A stretch of DNA of 64,000 bases from Varanus komodoensis (taxonomy: Eukaryota > Chordata > Lepidosauria > Squamata > Varanidae). Under the pieces are notes generated by a model, which made no database searches, was not told the DNA's origin, and saw only the letters and a program-made list of their open reading frames with translations. The stretch covers positions 16,170,354-16,234,353 of the forward strand of contig NW_025335505.1 of the NCBI RefSeq assembly GCF_004798865.1, written 5' to 3'. Below, piece by piece: positions 33,600 through 44,999 of this stretch. The translations under genes were made by a program, and so were the position numbers. Each line of letters opens with the position of its first letter. The stretch's first letter is position 1.

Positions 33600-36200
33600 A
33601 AAGAAAAGTCATTAAAGATACTAGACAATATTGCCCCCTTTAAACCCTGAGTTTACAGCTTTGTTTGGCCTAAGGAAGTCTTGCCGGAACCAAATGAATG
33701 AAGCAGCCTTCCTAGTGGAAGATTCATACTAGAGACTGAAATATTGTTGCATATTAATTTAGCATGAATAAATACATTATGTAAGGTGGTTTATTGTCCC
33801 AGTTTCAGAGCATACTTCTTCACTAATTTATTCTTATTTCTTAGTTTTCTTACATAGCTGTTAAAAGTCACAGGAGTCCTGCTTGAAGGCAGAAAAAATA
33901 TTGGCAAACTTAACAGCATTGTCTCCAACGTATTCACACTTTTGGATATTTCTAGTATTATCATCATGATTCACAGAATGACTGAGGCCTCTGCTTAACA
34001 GCTACTTGCATAAAATACTGCACGGTTCCTGCTTTTGTTTTATATATGTTATAAACCTTTAAACTTATGAATGGTTCTAATAAATGGAAATGGATAGGTT
34101 TAAGTATGTGTCTAGTACACTTCAGTGCTTATAGTCAGAGTACTCTGGTCTGACGTATATAATCTTTCATAAATTTCATAATGTGCTAATACTCAAGGAT
34201 TATGTAATGATGGGAATATTTGGCTCAGCTAGAGAGGCATAGGAGTCTGCAGGATCTCTCATAGATGTTAGTTGACTTATTCTAATTGCAGTTGGTGAAC
34301 TTGGTGCTCTTAAGATACTCTGACCACCACTGCATTAACCCTAGAAGTAGCAGAGGAAGATGTTATGGAAAAAGAAGAAATGCGGTGCAGCGAAGAAAAA
34401 ATGAAGGGGAAGGAAAGCTGGAAGAAGGAAGAGACAAAGAGGGAAGGCACACATGGTGAGCGGCTGCAAAAATGAAAGGTGTGCATGTTCACATGTTTAA
34501 AATAGGTAAATATTTGGGCTCAGCCTTCTAATTCACCATATAATGACATCTCTGACTACCTCAGTTTGTCTCTGGATGAATATGTAGCTCCTGTTTCTCC
34601 CTGCATGCAATTGCTAACAGCACAGATTAGGATTGGCCCAAATCTGGCAAATTCATCACCATCAGCATCATCTCAACCAGTCCTGTATCTGAAACCTGCC
34701 AAGTTAATTTGACATCTGAGGCAGAAAATCCCACAAACACCCCTTCTGCTTTCTCGCAGTAAAAGTGCAATAATAACAAACTAATAATTGGTTACCCTTT
34801 CATGATACCTGTTATGTGTTGCTGAGGCAGTTGCTTCACTCCACCTAAAAGAGAAGCTGGCCCAGCAAATTAGGAAACATTGTCCTCTGCTCCCTTGTAG
34901 CCAAGACTTGCTGGATATTGTATTGGTAATATGCACTGGGCTCTATCACTTAACAATGACATTTTCAATGCCCTTGTAAAACTGACTGACTGGAAGCAGA
35001 AAGGTTTACTAGATTTTTATTTTTTAAGGAAAAGACATTTCAAAGCTGAAGTGAAAGAAAGCTCATTCTGTGTGGGAGAAGCAATGATTTCCTCTCATAG
35101 CTCTTGGTTAGCAAATGTAAGGTGCAGCTATACTGCTGCAAGATTAGGAAAGAAATCTCTTTGATTTTGACTGTCCTAGCTCAGAATTTTCTGAGCATCA
35201 TTAACAACTCTGCTAGCTAACAAACAGCTGCTAGCTTGTGGAGCACAAACAGTGGAAACTGCAATTAGTATTGTCCACAAGGGAAAGGTGAAAGAGATGG
35301 AAGGGCATGGAATAGAGATGCAATGATGTAAGCCTAAAAATTGTTTGTCTGTATGTGTGTGCATATGAGATTCCGATTCAGTCTTTCTGGGCATAAATCA
35401 ACTATTTTGTAGCCCCAGCCATCTCCCTGTATGCTTCTGAATTTCAAAACTAATGATGTGTTTGGGGGATGATGAATCTGGCTATTTTGCTGCAGAGTCC
35501 AATGCATCTTTATGCAGAATTAAATTCAGTGAGTCTTACTCTCAAGTAAGCGTGCAAAGGATTGTATGGGAAAATTTGCATGGCACAAGAAACCATGGTA
35601 AAATCTTACCACTGTGGGACTGTTGTGCCATCCAGACCCACATTTGGAGTTCTCATGTAGTAGGATTCATTTCCTGAATCATGAGGAGAATCAGTGGTCT
35701 GTTCTAAAGTCTTCCATGCTTCACTGCAGTTTCTCTGATCATATGGACCCATGGTCATCATTGTTGATATGGTGACACTGTAGAGTCTCCTGGCAAGAAA
35801 GGACTATAGAAGTGAAAGCTTCTAGCCTTCAATCTCTACTGTTCTCAGCTGCTTAAAAGAGATGCATCATCGCTCAGTTTATTCCCAGTGACCAAGCAAT
35901 GTGTCCATCTCCTTGTTAACTTTTGAAAGCAGTTGGAAAATATATGGAAGATTGTGGGAGATGGGCAGAACTATTCATTTTAATTTAATTACAATTCCTG
36001 TGAAGGCTGGGGCAGCTGGGATGTGCTGCAGATAGTTAGGTATGCTCAGAAGAGGAAGAGGTACCTACCTCAGGACTGCAGTGGGCCAATCAGAAGAAGC
36101 TGCTGCAGTTCATAAACAAGAACAGGGAAAGGACAAAGATTTTGCTCACGGGGTTGCCAGGATTTGTAGCAAAACTGGGAGGATGGAGCAGGGAGCACAG
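33600..36200. other. Non-coding stretch, nothing recognised
   Basis: No gene, RNA gene or interspersed repeat was recognised. A purine-rich segment lies at about 34360-34450. Confidence 0.5.
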
Positions 36201-36236
36201 AAACTCTATTGCCTGGATAAACTCTATTGCCTGGAT
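36201..36236. repeat. Perfect 18-bp tandem duplication
   Basis: The unit AAACTCTATTGCCTGGAT occurs twice, head to tail, with no mismatch. Confidence 0.95.
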
Positions 36237-36489
36237 ATCGTTTGACCAGTAAATTCAAGTAAACATCCATGTGTCATTGGCATTGAAATAATACAAGGTG
36301 GTTAGCATTGTCATATGAATTCATCCTGTCTCTTAGGTTCCATTCCTTAATCTACTTCCTAGAAGAAAGTCCCATTAAATACTCATAGAGTGACTTATCT
36401 CAGAGTAGCCATGGTTAAGGCTGAGCTGTTGATTTATTCAAGATGTGTTATATGGCAAATGACTTGTGAAAACTGGAGGGTCATGCTGA

Positions 36490-36975
36490 ACCTGACCAAA
36501 GGCTTACTTAGTCCATCATTCTATTGACAAAAGGGCCAACATCTGTCTGTGGGAAGCCCACAAGCAGGACAAGGGTGCAATGCCCATCTTGGCTAATATA
36601 CAGAGTGATATCACCTCCAATTTTGAGGTTAAATATTAGCTACAATACGACCTTCCCATGCTGCCTAATATACAAAGTGATATTGATTTTATGTATTAGC
36701 ATCAAAATTAGTATGATAATCTAATGATAACCCTTTCCTCTATGAATTTGTCTGGTCTTCTTATAAAGTAATCCAAGTTGGTACCCATTGCTACACTTCG
36801 TTGTAATCAATTCCATAGTTGGACTATATGTTGTTTGAAGAAGTACATCCTGTTATTTGTCCTGAACTGTTCACCATTCAGCTTTATGGAATGATGTCCA
36901 GTTCTGGTATAATGAGAGAATCTATTCACCCTATCCACTATTAAAGCAGATAACTTCAGAGTAAATATGCTTACA
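36490..36975 (-). mobile_element. CR1-like LINE 3' end (ORF2 tail and 3' UTR)
   Basis: On the minus strand 36790-36890 reads NRMYFFKQHIVQLWN, then a stop, then MGTNLDYF. This matches the RNFFxxRVVxLWNxLPxxVV...NLDGF ending of CR1-like ORF2. Toward lower coordinates comes the 3' UTR: ATGAATTTGTCTGGTCTTCT, GGGAAGCCCACAAGCAGGAC and CCAAAGGCTTACTTAGTCC. The UTR contains an imperfect internal duplication of about 70 bp (36588-36715). It is a diverged, 5'-truncated copy. A short related tip may lie at 37280-37340. Confidence 0.65.
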
Positions 36976-37699
36976 TTTGTGTGGTTAATTTAGTAATGGT
37001 GAGGTATATTAGGAATATGCGGGGAATGTGTTCTGGCGTTAGGAATCAGATTGCCCGGTCTGCTTTGAATCGATCAACCTGGGCAAGAAGGGTTCCTCTT
37101 TCACATTGTGCTGCCACATATGATATGGAAAAAGATTGCTGGTTGCACAACTTCATTTGGTGTGCATTCACAGACTTCCTTCAGCTCTCTTTTCAAGCAT
37201 GAGAAGAAGTCTGCAAACACTAGAGGGACAGATTTTGCTGAGTTCTTAGACAGATCTCCAAGGTATATGTCATAGCAAATAAGGACATGAGAAGGGTCAT
37301 GCTAAATTAAACCGATTAGACCAAAACAGTTGATAGCAACTAATATGAGTACAGTGAAGGGAGTGCAAAATATTAGCTCTCACATTTCAGTATTTCTAAG
37401 ATCTTGTGTGATAATATTACCCTCTGCCCTGCCGCCATGTGCTCAGTACATTTGGCTAATGTGAATAGCTTACCCTTGCCATGACTTTTTGTATTCTCAG
37501 TAAACAGCTGTTCTTTCTGGTGGAACAGGGAAGGGGGAACACAACATTCAGCATGGCTAAGAGGTGAACATTAAAATAAGAGATGGGGAAAGCACACTGT
37601 GTTAGAAGAATTCATTTCTGGGTAGCTTAAAAAAAACGTACTTCATATGTAGCATGGGGGCTGGGATAAAAACTCAATTTAGGCTACACTGGCTTGTCA
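36976..37699. other. Non-coding stretch, nothing firm recognised
   Basis: There is no gene call. About 37280-37340 (AAGGGTCATGCTAAATTAAA, GATTAGACCAAAAC) may be the extreme 3' tip of another CR1-like copy. Confidence 0.4.
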
Positions 37700-38240
37700 A
37701 GCAAACCCAAGTGCTTTGGATATTTATTGTTTATTGGGGGGAAATATTCTTTGAAAGCAGCTACAGAATTCAATTGCAGCAATATAATGTCCAAATGAAC
37801 AACAATAAAAACAAAACAGAACAAAATGAAAAGAGAAATAGAAGTATAAAAGTCAAGATACCCACATAAATAATAACATCATTCAAACTAGTGGCAACAG
37901 CCATAACAGAAGAAACAAAGCCCATTCCAAGTAACTGTCTAAAAAGTCACACCTGTGCCTAAGGGTACAATTCAGATAGGCATTCTTCGCAGCTCCCAAC
38001 ATGCTCCTGCCACCATACTTGGCTGTGGCATGATGGAAGCCATAGGCCTTTTTTCTGTCTAGACTTTCTAGAATTGCACCTTAAGAGCGTTAGATTTGGG
38101 GGTTAGATGGATCATAATAATGGGTGGCATTCCACAAGATTGGTACCACAACTGAAAAGGCCCTGCTCCTTAAAGATCAGCTTTGTACTTGTACACCTCA
38201 GAATTTTCTTCATTTAAGATGGAATTAGATCCACTCAAAT
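37700..38240 (-). mobile_element. Degenerate L2-like LINE 3' end
   Basis: The minus strand at about 38120-38170 encodes SRAFSVVVPILWNAT, matching RRAFSVVAPNLWNSL in the 28140-28807 copy. The A-rich stretch with AACAATAAAAACAAAACAG (about 37800) and the TATTTATTGTTTATTGGGG segment near 37720 fit its 3' UTR. The rest is decayed. Confidence 0.6.
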
Positions 38241-38804
38241 GAAATGAAATTGCCAGCATCAGTGCTTAGCTGTCCTATGCATTGGGATATATTGCTTCAG
38301 CTGCTGGGAGATATTGAAACAAAACAAAACAGTAGAAAATTGATTTGAAGCTATAGTTTAGAATATGGTTTCTGTACCAGCATATTGTTATCAGTCTATC
38401 ACAGTTAGAGTCGATATTTACAATTCCTACTCCAGAACAAAGTGTACCTTTTGACCTGCAAAAATTTATTAGGACTAGAGTGCACAACACATAATGAAGG
38501 GAAACTGCTTTCTTTCCTATTTGAAGTCCAAGAAGAATGCTTCAGCAATGTTTCAGATGATGAGGTATACCTGTCTTAAAGAGAAAATTCATGTCTTACA
38601 TATAAGCACATTGACTTTTATTTGTGGTAGAGTATTCATGTGTCTGAGTATCTGATCTGGCTACCAAACATGCTGTAAGAAGTAGCCCTCCCTTGCCAGC
38701 ATTGACACTGGAGAGTCATCAAGCTGAATATGGTGAATACATCGTCATATTCATCACCACCACCACCATTATATTGCATATATATATTATATGTATATTT
38801 TCCC

Positions 38805-38895
38805 CCTGGCAAGGAAATCAAGCCACCTTGCATCCTGAGAGTGAGCAACCGGCCCCCAGTCACCCAATGAGCTTCATGGCCAAATTTCTCCAGGG
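38805..38895 (-). mobile_element. Sauria SINE / Bov-B-type fragment
   Basis: CAGTCACCCAATGAGCTTCA and the preceding CCACCTTGCATCC/GAGCAACCGG segment match the reverse of the GGGTGACTTTGGGCCAGTCA region of the SINE. An imperfect AT-rich stretch (38765-38800) lies on its tail side. Confidence 0.5.
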
Positions 38896-38954
38896 CCCAG
38901 GCTCTACAGTCCAACCACCACTCCAAGCTGACTTTTCCCTTTCATGTGTTTTGG

Positions 38955-39115
38955 ATGCAGAAAATAGGAAACTGCTATCTACTGAGTCAGACCATTGGTC
39001 CATCTATCCCAGCATTGTTGACACTGACTGGCAGTGACTTTCCAGTGTGGCAGACTGGAGGATAATTCCATTTTTTCCCTACAGGAAGTTGCTGATGTAG
39101 GTTTGATTCAGAGAT
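38955..39115 (-). mobile_element. tRNA-derived SINE (second family), reverse orientation
   Basis: TACTGAGTCAGACCATTGGT, CCATCTATCCCAGCATTGTT, GACACTGACTGGCAGTGACT and TTCCAGTGTGGCAGACTGGA are the reverse complement of the 3' half of the family seen at 31990-32200. The tRNA head side is decayed. Confidence 0.65.
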
Positions 39116-39455
39116 AGTAATTGAAAGATAGCTAATGTGGTAAGTTCATGGCACAGAGATCAATCTGAAGTCACTATAGATCAAGTGTGTGCTCATAATC
39201 TGTTTTATATGCATAGCCCTAGTCTGTGCTGGAGCCCTTACCGAGCCAATGTGGGTCAATTGCCCACATAATTTCTTCATATTTCTTGCTCACAATTAGT
39301 GCATAATTTCAACAGGTATTGAGCATACTTAAATCACAGAAGCAGCAGAGTCTGGTGTTTATTATATAAAATTATATAAATGAAAAGTATAATGTTGTAT
39401 ATACAGTGTTAGTCATCACACAATCAGTGTAACAGATTTTTCCTTCCTTCCTTCC

Positions 39456-40068
39456 TGTTGTGTGTGTGTACTTGGATGAGATTCCCAAGTATGCATGAGA
39501 GATGGAGGGCTCTGGTGGGAATGGTGGCTTAGACTCAGAGGAGGGGGAGTGGATAGCTGACCCAGCAGTGGCTCAGAGTTCTCACTCTGATATTGAAGTT
39601 GTTGAGACTAGTGAGGCCCCGGCTGCGCAACTCCTCCTGGTGAGCCTGCCCAAGCCAGCTCTGGATCAAAGCACTTCAAGGACAACCACTGAGCTTCCTT
39701 CCACTCCTGATTGTGAGAAAGAAGCCAGTGGGAACAGGCTGGGGAGGGCATCTTGGGAGAAAAACTTGACAACGCAGGAGACATGGACATGAGGACTCAT
39801 TGACACACTCGCCAGCTTGACCAATTAAAAACTCAGTGGGAAGAGTGTCAGCACTCCTGCCTTCATAGTGTGCCCTCCTCCAGAGAACGGTCCTGAAGGG
39901 TCCATAAACAGAGCTTTGGGTGAATAGGGTCAGAGCAACAGGTCAACTTTCTACCTGGAGTGCATGTTTCACCGTTTGTGAATACTTTGTAGCTCTATGG
40001 AATAAAGACTCTTTTAATAATTGCTGAAGTGCTTGCCTCATCTGGGAAGGGATGCCTAGCTCACGACA
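39456..40068 (+). mobile_element. LTR-like fossil, probably a solo LTR (Gypsy or ERV class)
   Basis: This is a 613-bp GC-richer segment that begins TGTTG and ends CACGACA, giving TG...CA termini. AATAAA lies at about 40001-40006, some 60 bases before the end, as expected for a polyadenylation signal at the R/U5 side of an LTR. TTCC microsatellite sequence borders both ends, with a near-identical 5-bp flank (CTTCC and TTTCC) that could be a target-site duplication. No internal gag, pol or env region follows, so it reads as a solo LTR fossil. The 96-codon open frame inside is most likely incidental. Family and age cannot be fixed by eye. Confidence 0.5.
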
Positions 40069-40112
40069 TTTCCTTCTTTCCTTCTTTCTTTCCTTCCTTC
40101 CCTCCTTCCCCT
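40069..40112. repeat. (TTCC/TTTC)n microsatellite
   Basis: Imperfect TTCC and TTTC units, continuing the TTCC units that precede 39456. Confidence 0.85.
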
Positions 40113-41464
40113 TGTATACCTTTCTTCCTTGGACACCTTCTTCCACTCTTTTTCCTCCTCCAATTCTTCTCCTTGAAGTCTTCAATTCCTCACCACTAGG
40201 GGCAGGTTCTGATCCCTTGGATAGCAAAGGGACTTGTGAGATGCATTTATATCCTACCTACATGGATGTCGAGAGTGGAACTGGTTTATCTGGGGAGGTC
40301 AGATGTTGGCTTACTTGGGATGACCTTATTGTTCTGCATGCACTGAATGGGCATGGAGAGAGAGACCATATGAAGAGGACTTAAGAGTGGATTCTCACCA
40401 CATTCCAAAGATATGTCATTGCACTCTGCCAAGAAAAGAAGCTGGTGATTCCAAGATTACATGCCAGGTTGACTGCACAGAAAAGTTCATCCAGATGCTT
40501 TTGTAGGGTCATATAAGCAATCAGCAGAACCATGGAGTTCACTATTATTTTTTCAGCCATTCTTGTTTCAATTAAAGAATTTGACCTTTGGAGACCTCAT
40601 TCCACAACAGGCAATTTAACAAACTTCCTTGTCTTCACTCCTGTGCCTTTTACACTGTATGTGTCTGCGGAAGTTTATATTTGTGCTGTGCATGCACTAT
40701 TGTCTGAGACATTTGCTTTTGACCTGAAGCACAGCTTGTCATTTGCAGTTTGTTTTTTTTCCCACGGAAACTAACACTGCATAATTAACAGTCCTGCATC
40801 TGTTTAATGACTGGTTCACAAACTTATTAGAAATTGTGAGGTTTCACTTTCTGATGAGTTTGTTACTGTTACTGCCATATTGTGAATGGTTTACCTTCAA
40901 TGATATCTGAATGGAAGCTGATTAAAAGAGCTGTCAATTTGCTGATCACTCATATGAAAGTTACTAAGCTTCCCTTATTGGATCTTTTTATTTAATTGAT
41001 TTAAGCATATTATTTCAAATAGGTTTCTACCACCTTTCAAGGCAAAGCATACTCAATTCTCAGGTTAATTTGTTAACACAATACATATAAAATATAGTTA
41101 ATTGAAATAGTAGCATAAAATATTCCAAACATATAACTAGAAAAAGTCCAGTTTAGGCTGCTGAACAGTCAGTAAGTAACAACCAGATTGAACTCTCTTC
41201 ATCTTTTTTCTGGCCTAAGGCATCCACCACAAAGACCTAGGCTGCTTCTTTTTCAAACCCAGTCTGGAAGCTAGTTTGGAATGGATCTAAATAATTCAAG
41301 AATGGTACAAACAATATTGGGCAATGATTATCATGAATAAAAGGATCCAAAGTTGGGTGTTCTAAAAAACAACACGAAGTTTTAACCAATGTCACCTTAA
41401 GTCAATGGAAGCCACACACTAATTGGGAAGCATTAAACATCTCTGGGGTCCAAATAATGAGGGC
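40113..41464. other. Non-coding stretch, nothing firm recognised
   Basis: No gene was recognised. 41260-41310 (GGAATGGATCTAAATAATTC) faintly recalls the reverse of a LINE segment near 60830, but is too short to call. Confidence 0.4.
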
Positions 41465-41760
41465 TAAAACTGAAGATCCCTCCAAACAAGATTGAGATGC
41501 TGCTAATAGATGCTTCCTCCTTCCTTCCTGTTCTAGATGTGGTTGCATTCCTTTTGAAGGAACAGGTTAAGAGCTTGGGGGTTCTACTGGTGTTATCCCT
41601 GTTGCTTAAGGCTCAGGTAGCTTCAGTGGCACAGTGTACGTTCTACCAGCTTTGGTTGGTCATCCTACTAGGCTCCTATCTGTGCAAGGATAACCTGGTT
41701 TCAGTAAACTATGCTCTGGTAACATCCAGAGTATCAATCTAAGTTTCTCATTTCATTGCA
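41465..41760 (+). mobile_element. L2-like LINE reverse-transcriptase fragment
   Basis: The plus strand reads NKIEMLLIDASS, then KEQVKSLGVLLVLSLLLKAQ, VASVAQCTFYQLWLV and NLVSVNYALVTSRVS. Each block aligns with the 59763-62265 element: PDKTEVLLL, KIHSLGVLLDPELSLEAQ, VTAVVRRAFFQLWMI and LATVTHTLVTSRLD. The frame is open for over 80 codons although the residues have diverged. Both ends are truncated. Confidence 0.75.
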
Positions 41761-44700
41761 CGTCCAATGAAATACCCCTAGCTGCTGATCGTTTCATGTT
41801 TTTTTGTTTTTTCCCCACATTCTTCAATGCTGGAATATTCCTCCTAAAGCTGAATTACTTCCAGTAAAAAGCCTTAAGATAAACAGGCTTGCATTTTTTG
41901 TATTTTGGACCTACCCCTTTTGCCTCTGTTTCTTCCCCATTTACCTTCAGCCTTACCCACTACTGAATTAGGTCCTTGGGCTGAAAGAGTTTTTTCATCT
42001 CTGCCTTACAGTATAAAACCTAATAGATTAGAGTGAGCAGGGTAAGAGACAGCCTTGTCTCCTTTTTAAGTGTGTTACTCAGTTCTTGTTTAGTAGTCTT
42101 TATCACTCCCTCACCCCTACAATTCTTCTACAATTCTTTGAGGCAGTTAGCTGCTATATAGGAGAAAAGAGCTATAAGCAATAGAAATTATATCAGAGAA
42201 AAAACCCTCCCTATTGCAGTCATGCAGAAGGACAAAGGTCGCTAGGCAGAAGATACATAAATAGCTTCAAACCAAAATATTCATGTCATATGTTAGGGCC
42301 CTAGGGGTTTCTTACCATCCTCTGCTTCTATGGAAGAGTTAACAGCTGTTTCTAGTACCTTTTGGAAAGCCAGCTAAATCCTTTGGGGTTTTCTGCAGAA
42401 GTCAGCTTGGGATGCTTTCACCTGAGAGAGCAATGCATCCTCACAATTTTGCAGAGCTTTCAAAATCTAGTCATTTGACATGTTGAGAGATACATGAATG
42501 AACTCCAGCAATGCAAGAGAATGAGTCAACAATATGTCCACTAGTATATATGAATTAGTGTAATACATGTAGGTTGAACCCTCAAATATGATCCAAAATG
42601 AGTGAGGCTTTGAGAAACAGGTGGTGAGCTAGCAGTAAGGAATTAATGAGCGGCAAAAAGGTGCTGAGGCAAGAAAGAGTTGGAGTCAGGAAGATGAAAT
42701 TGAGATTGGTGGGTGATGAATGGTAAACCACACACACACTACAGAGTCTATATTAATGATGGATGAACTTCCCCATAGAAATGGTAATATTCCCATCAAC
42801 TTACACTTTCCTGTGATGAGGCCATGGAACTACCAAAAGATACAACATAATGGCCATGAGCTTTATCGGCTTGTCCAACATAGCAAGTGAAACCCAAAGT
42901 TGCATTTCCAACTGGAACAATTGGCTATAATATGCTGGGGTGTTGTTGTATTTTTGTTGTATTTTGGCCAAAACCCTTTTATCTTCAGTCCAGTCCAACA
43001 TTGGAATGAAGCCCCAAAAAGCTTCTCCAAGAAAATGATTCATCTTTCTGGCTGAAAGTTTCCACACATCTGTCTTACAAGGAAGAAATTAGAGATAAAA
43101 GTTGCTGGAAGGTTTTCCACATTTTATTTCATGATTTTTAATGTATCTTTGATGGACTTGGCATTTCAGGTAACAAAGAACTGTACTGTACTGGCAGTGT
43201 TTGGAAACTGAGCTTTTTGTTGCAGAACATGAATATAGTAGATGATGGACTTTAGTAAGCAGAAGTAACTGGTTAGTAAAACACGCCCTCAGCAGGGTAT
43301 TAAAGGCAACCATAAATGTTATAAATAACTATCATTCACTAGCTATGTTCAATAGTCATGAATAACCATTGAAAAAGTACAGCTAGAGTAAATTTGACTT
43401 ATCCTGGCTTAATAGATAAGCCTAATAAGCTTGATTAAGCTAGAAAAAAGAAAGATGTTTCAGCATATTTTGTTTCTTCTGCTATTGAACAGTGCCTTGT
43501 AAGAGGACACAAAGGTCAGGGTTATAGGTGAGGTTTGTACTACAACTGAATTGCCCAATAAAATATTTAATTCTGGGGCTGCAATGTTGCCATGCTCTCA
43601 GAATCATCAGACGTGTTGCATCTCACTCTTAGTGAAACCATTAGGAGTTGAGCAAATATGAGACTGTCACAATATTTGTCTTCCAGATCTTGTCACTTCT
43701 CACAACACATGCTAACCAGTTACAGTAAGTAACCCAATTTGTAGTGCACTTCTAATGCTGATAGAAACAACCTTTCATTTCTTGCTTTAGGTGTTGGAAA
43801 TAGCATCCTTACAATTTTTCTTTTTTACTTATTAAATCCTTCCAATGTGTGATTTCCCCCACCCTTTGTCCTTTGGAAAATATAATCTTGATTAAAACTT
43901 TAATTACTGCTACATTTCCAGGGCATAAGTCAATGTCGCAAAAGTTCCTTAAACATTTGCATTTTCTTTTTGCAAGTAGTTCTGTGGCAACATCTGTTTC
44001 CTCAGAATATCCCTGAGGCAAATATAATGGTGCCTGGGGGTGTTATTTTAAGGTTAGGTTGTTGACTGACTACTCTGGTCTTTCTAGATGTCACTTTCCC
44101 AAGGTTGACCTTTGAGACTGAATGTTTTGCAGATCTCACTTCTTCGTAAAAATAGATGTCTTGTCCCTTTCCAGGGCCAGCCTATGAGGGAAAAGAGGAC
44201 AAGGCTCATCCATAATTTTTCGCATTATTATTTTTCAGTGCACATTATGTAGAGATTTAAAGGATATCTACATCTAAATTTACATTTATCCAAACAATTT
44301 AAAATATACAAAGATAAGTGTGTGCCTATTTCTGCAATAATAAAGGTCACTATCCTGGCATTTTTATTACTAATTTCAACTATGGCTGAAGGACAGCACC
44401 TGTGATTGCTGTATTTATTCTTATCTAGGCCATGTTCATTGCATCAGAGTCTTACTGAGGCTGGTCAGGCAATATTGTTACTGGGGGAAAATGATATGAA
44501 AGGTTTTAAGCAAAGATAAAATAGGTAATTGTCCTAATTTGCCTAATCAGTGGATCATTACTTTGTTATCTATGCCTGTCACAGCTACCACTCTTAGACA
44601 GTGTCTTATTCAGTGAAAACCTTTTGTTTCATGTCTGTAAAACACCACAATGTCTCTTTAGTAAGGGATTGTCTTATTTGGCTAATTGTTGGCCATGTAA

Positions 44701-44999
44701 TCAGTTAAACACTGATCAGTGGTAGATCATCCTTAAATGCCTAATTCATTTAAATGTGAAAGTTTCAACAAAAGACAGAGAGAGAGAGAACAAAAACAAA
44801 CAAACAAACAACAAGATTATGGCAGCACCAAAGTAAATTTGCTGTGAAATATACAAAAATCTAATTAGAGGTCGGGATGGCAGGCAGATATATGAATAGC
44901 ATAAAATCTCTGGCAGGGGCAGGGATCGTTTCATAGCCAGGAACTAAAAATTAACTTATCACGGCCGTATGACTGCGCTTTTTTTTTAATTGATATTTT
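41761..44999. other. Non-coding stretch, nothing recognised
   Basis: No gene, RNA gene or repeat was recognised on either strand. Confidence 0.5.

Noticed and set aside
41150-41400. Possible minus-strand LINE segment (GGAATGGATCTAAATAATTC)
   Set aside because: A single short similarity to about 60830 without coding blocks. It cannot be told from chance.
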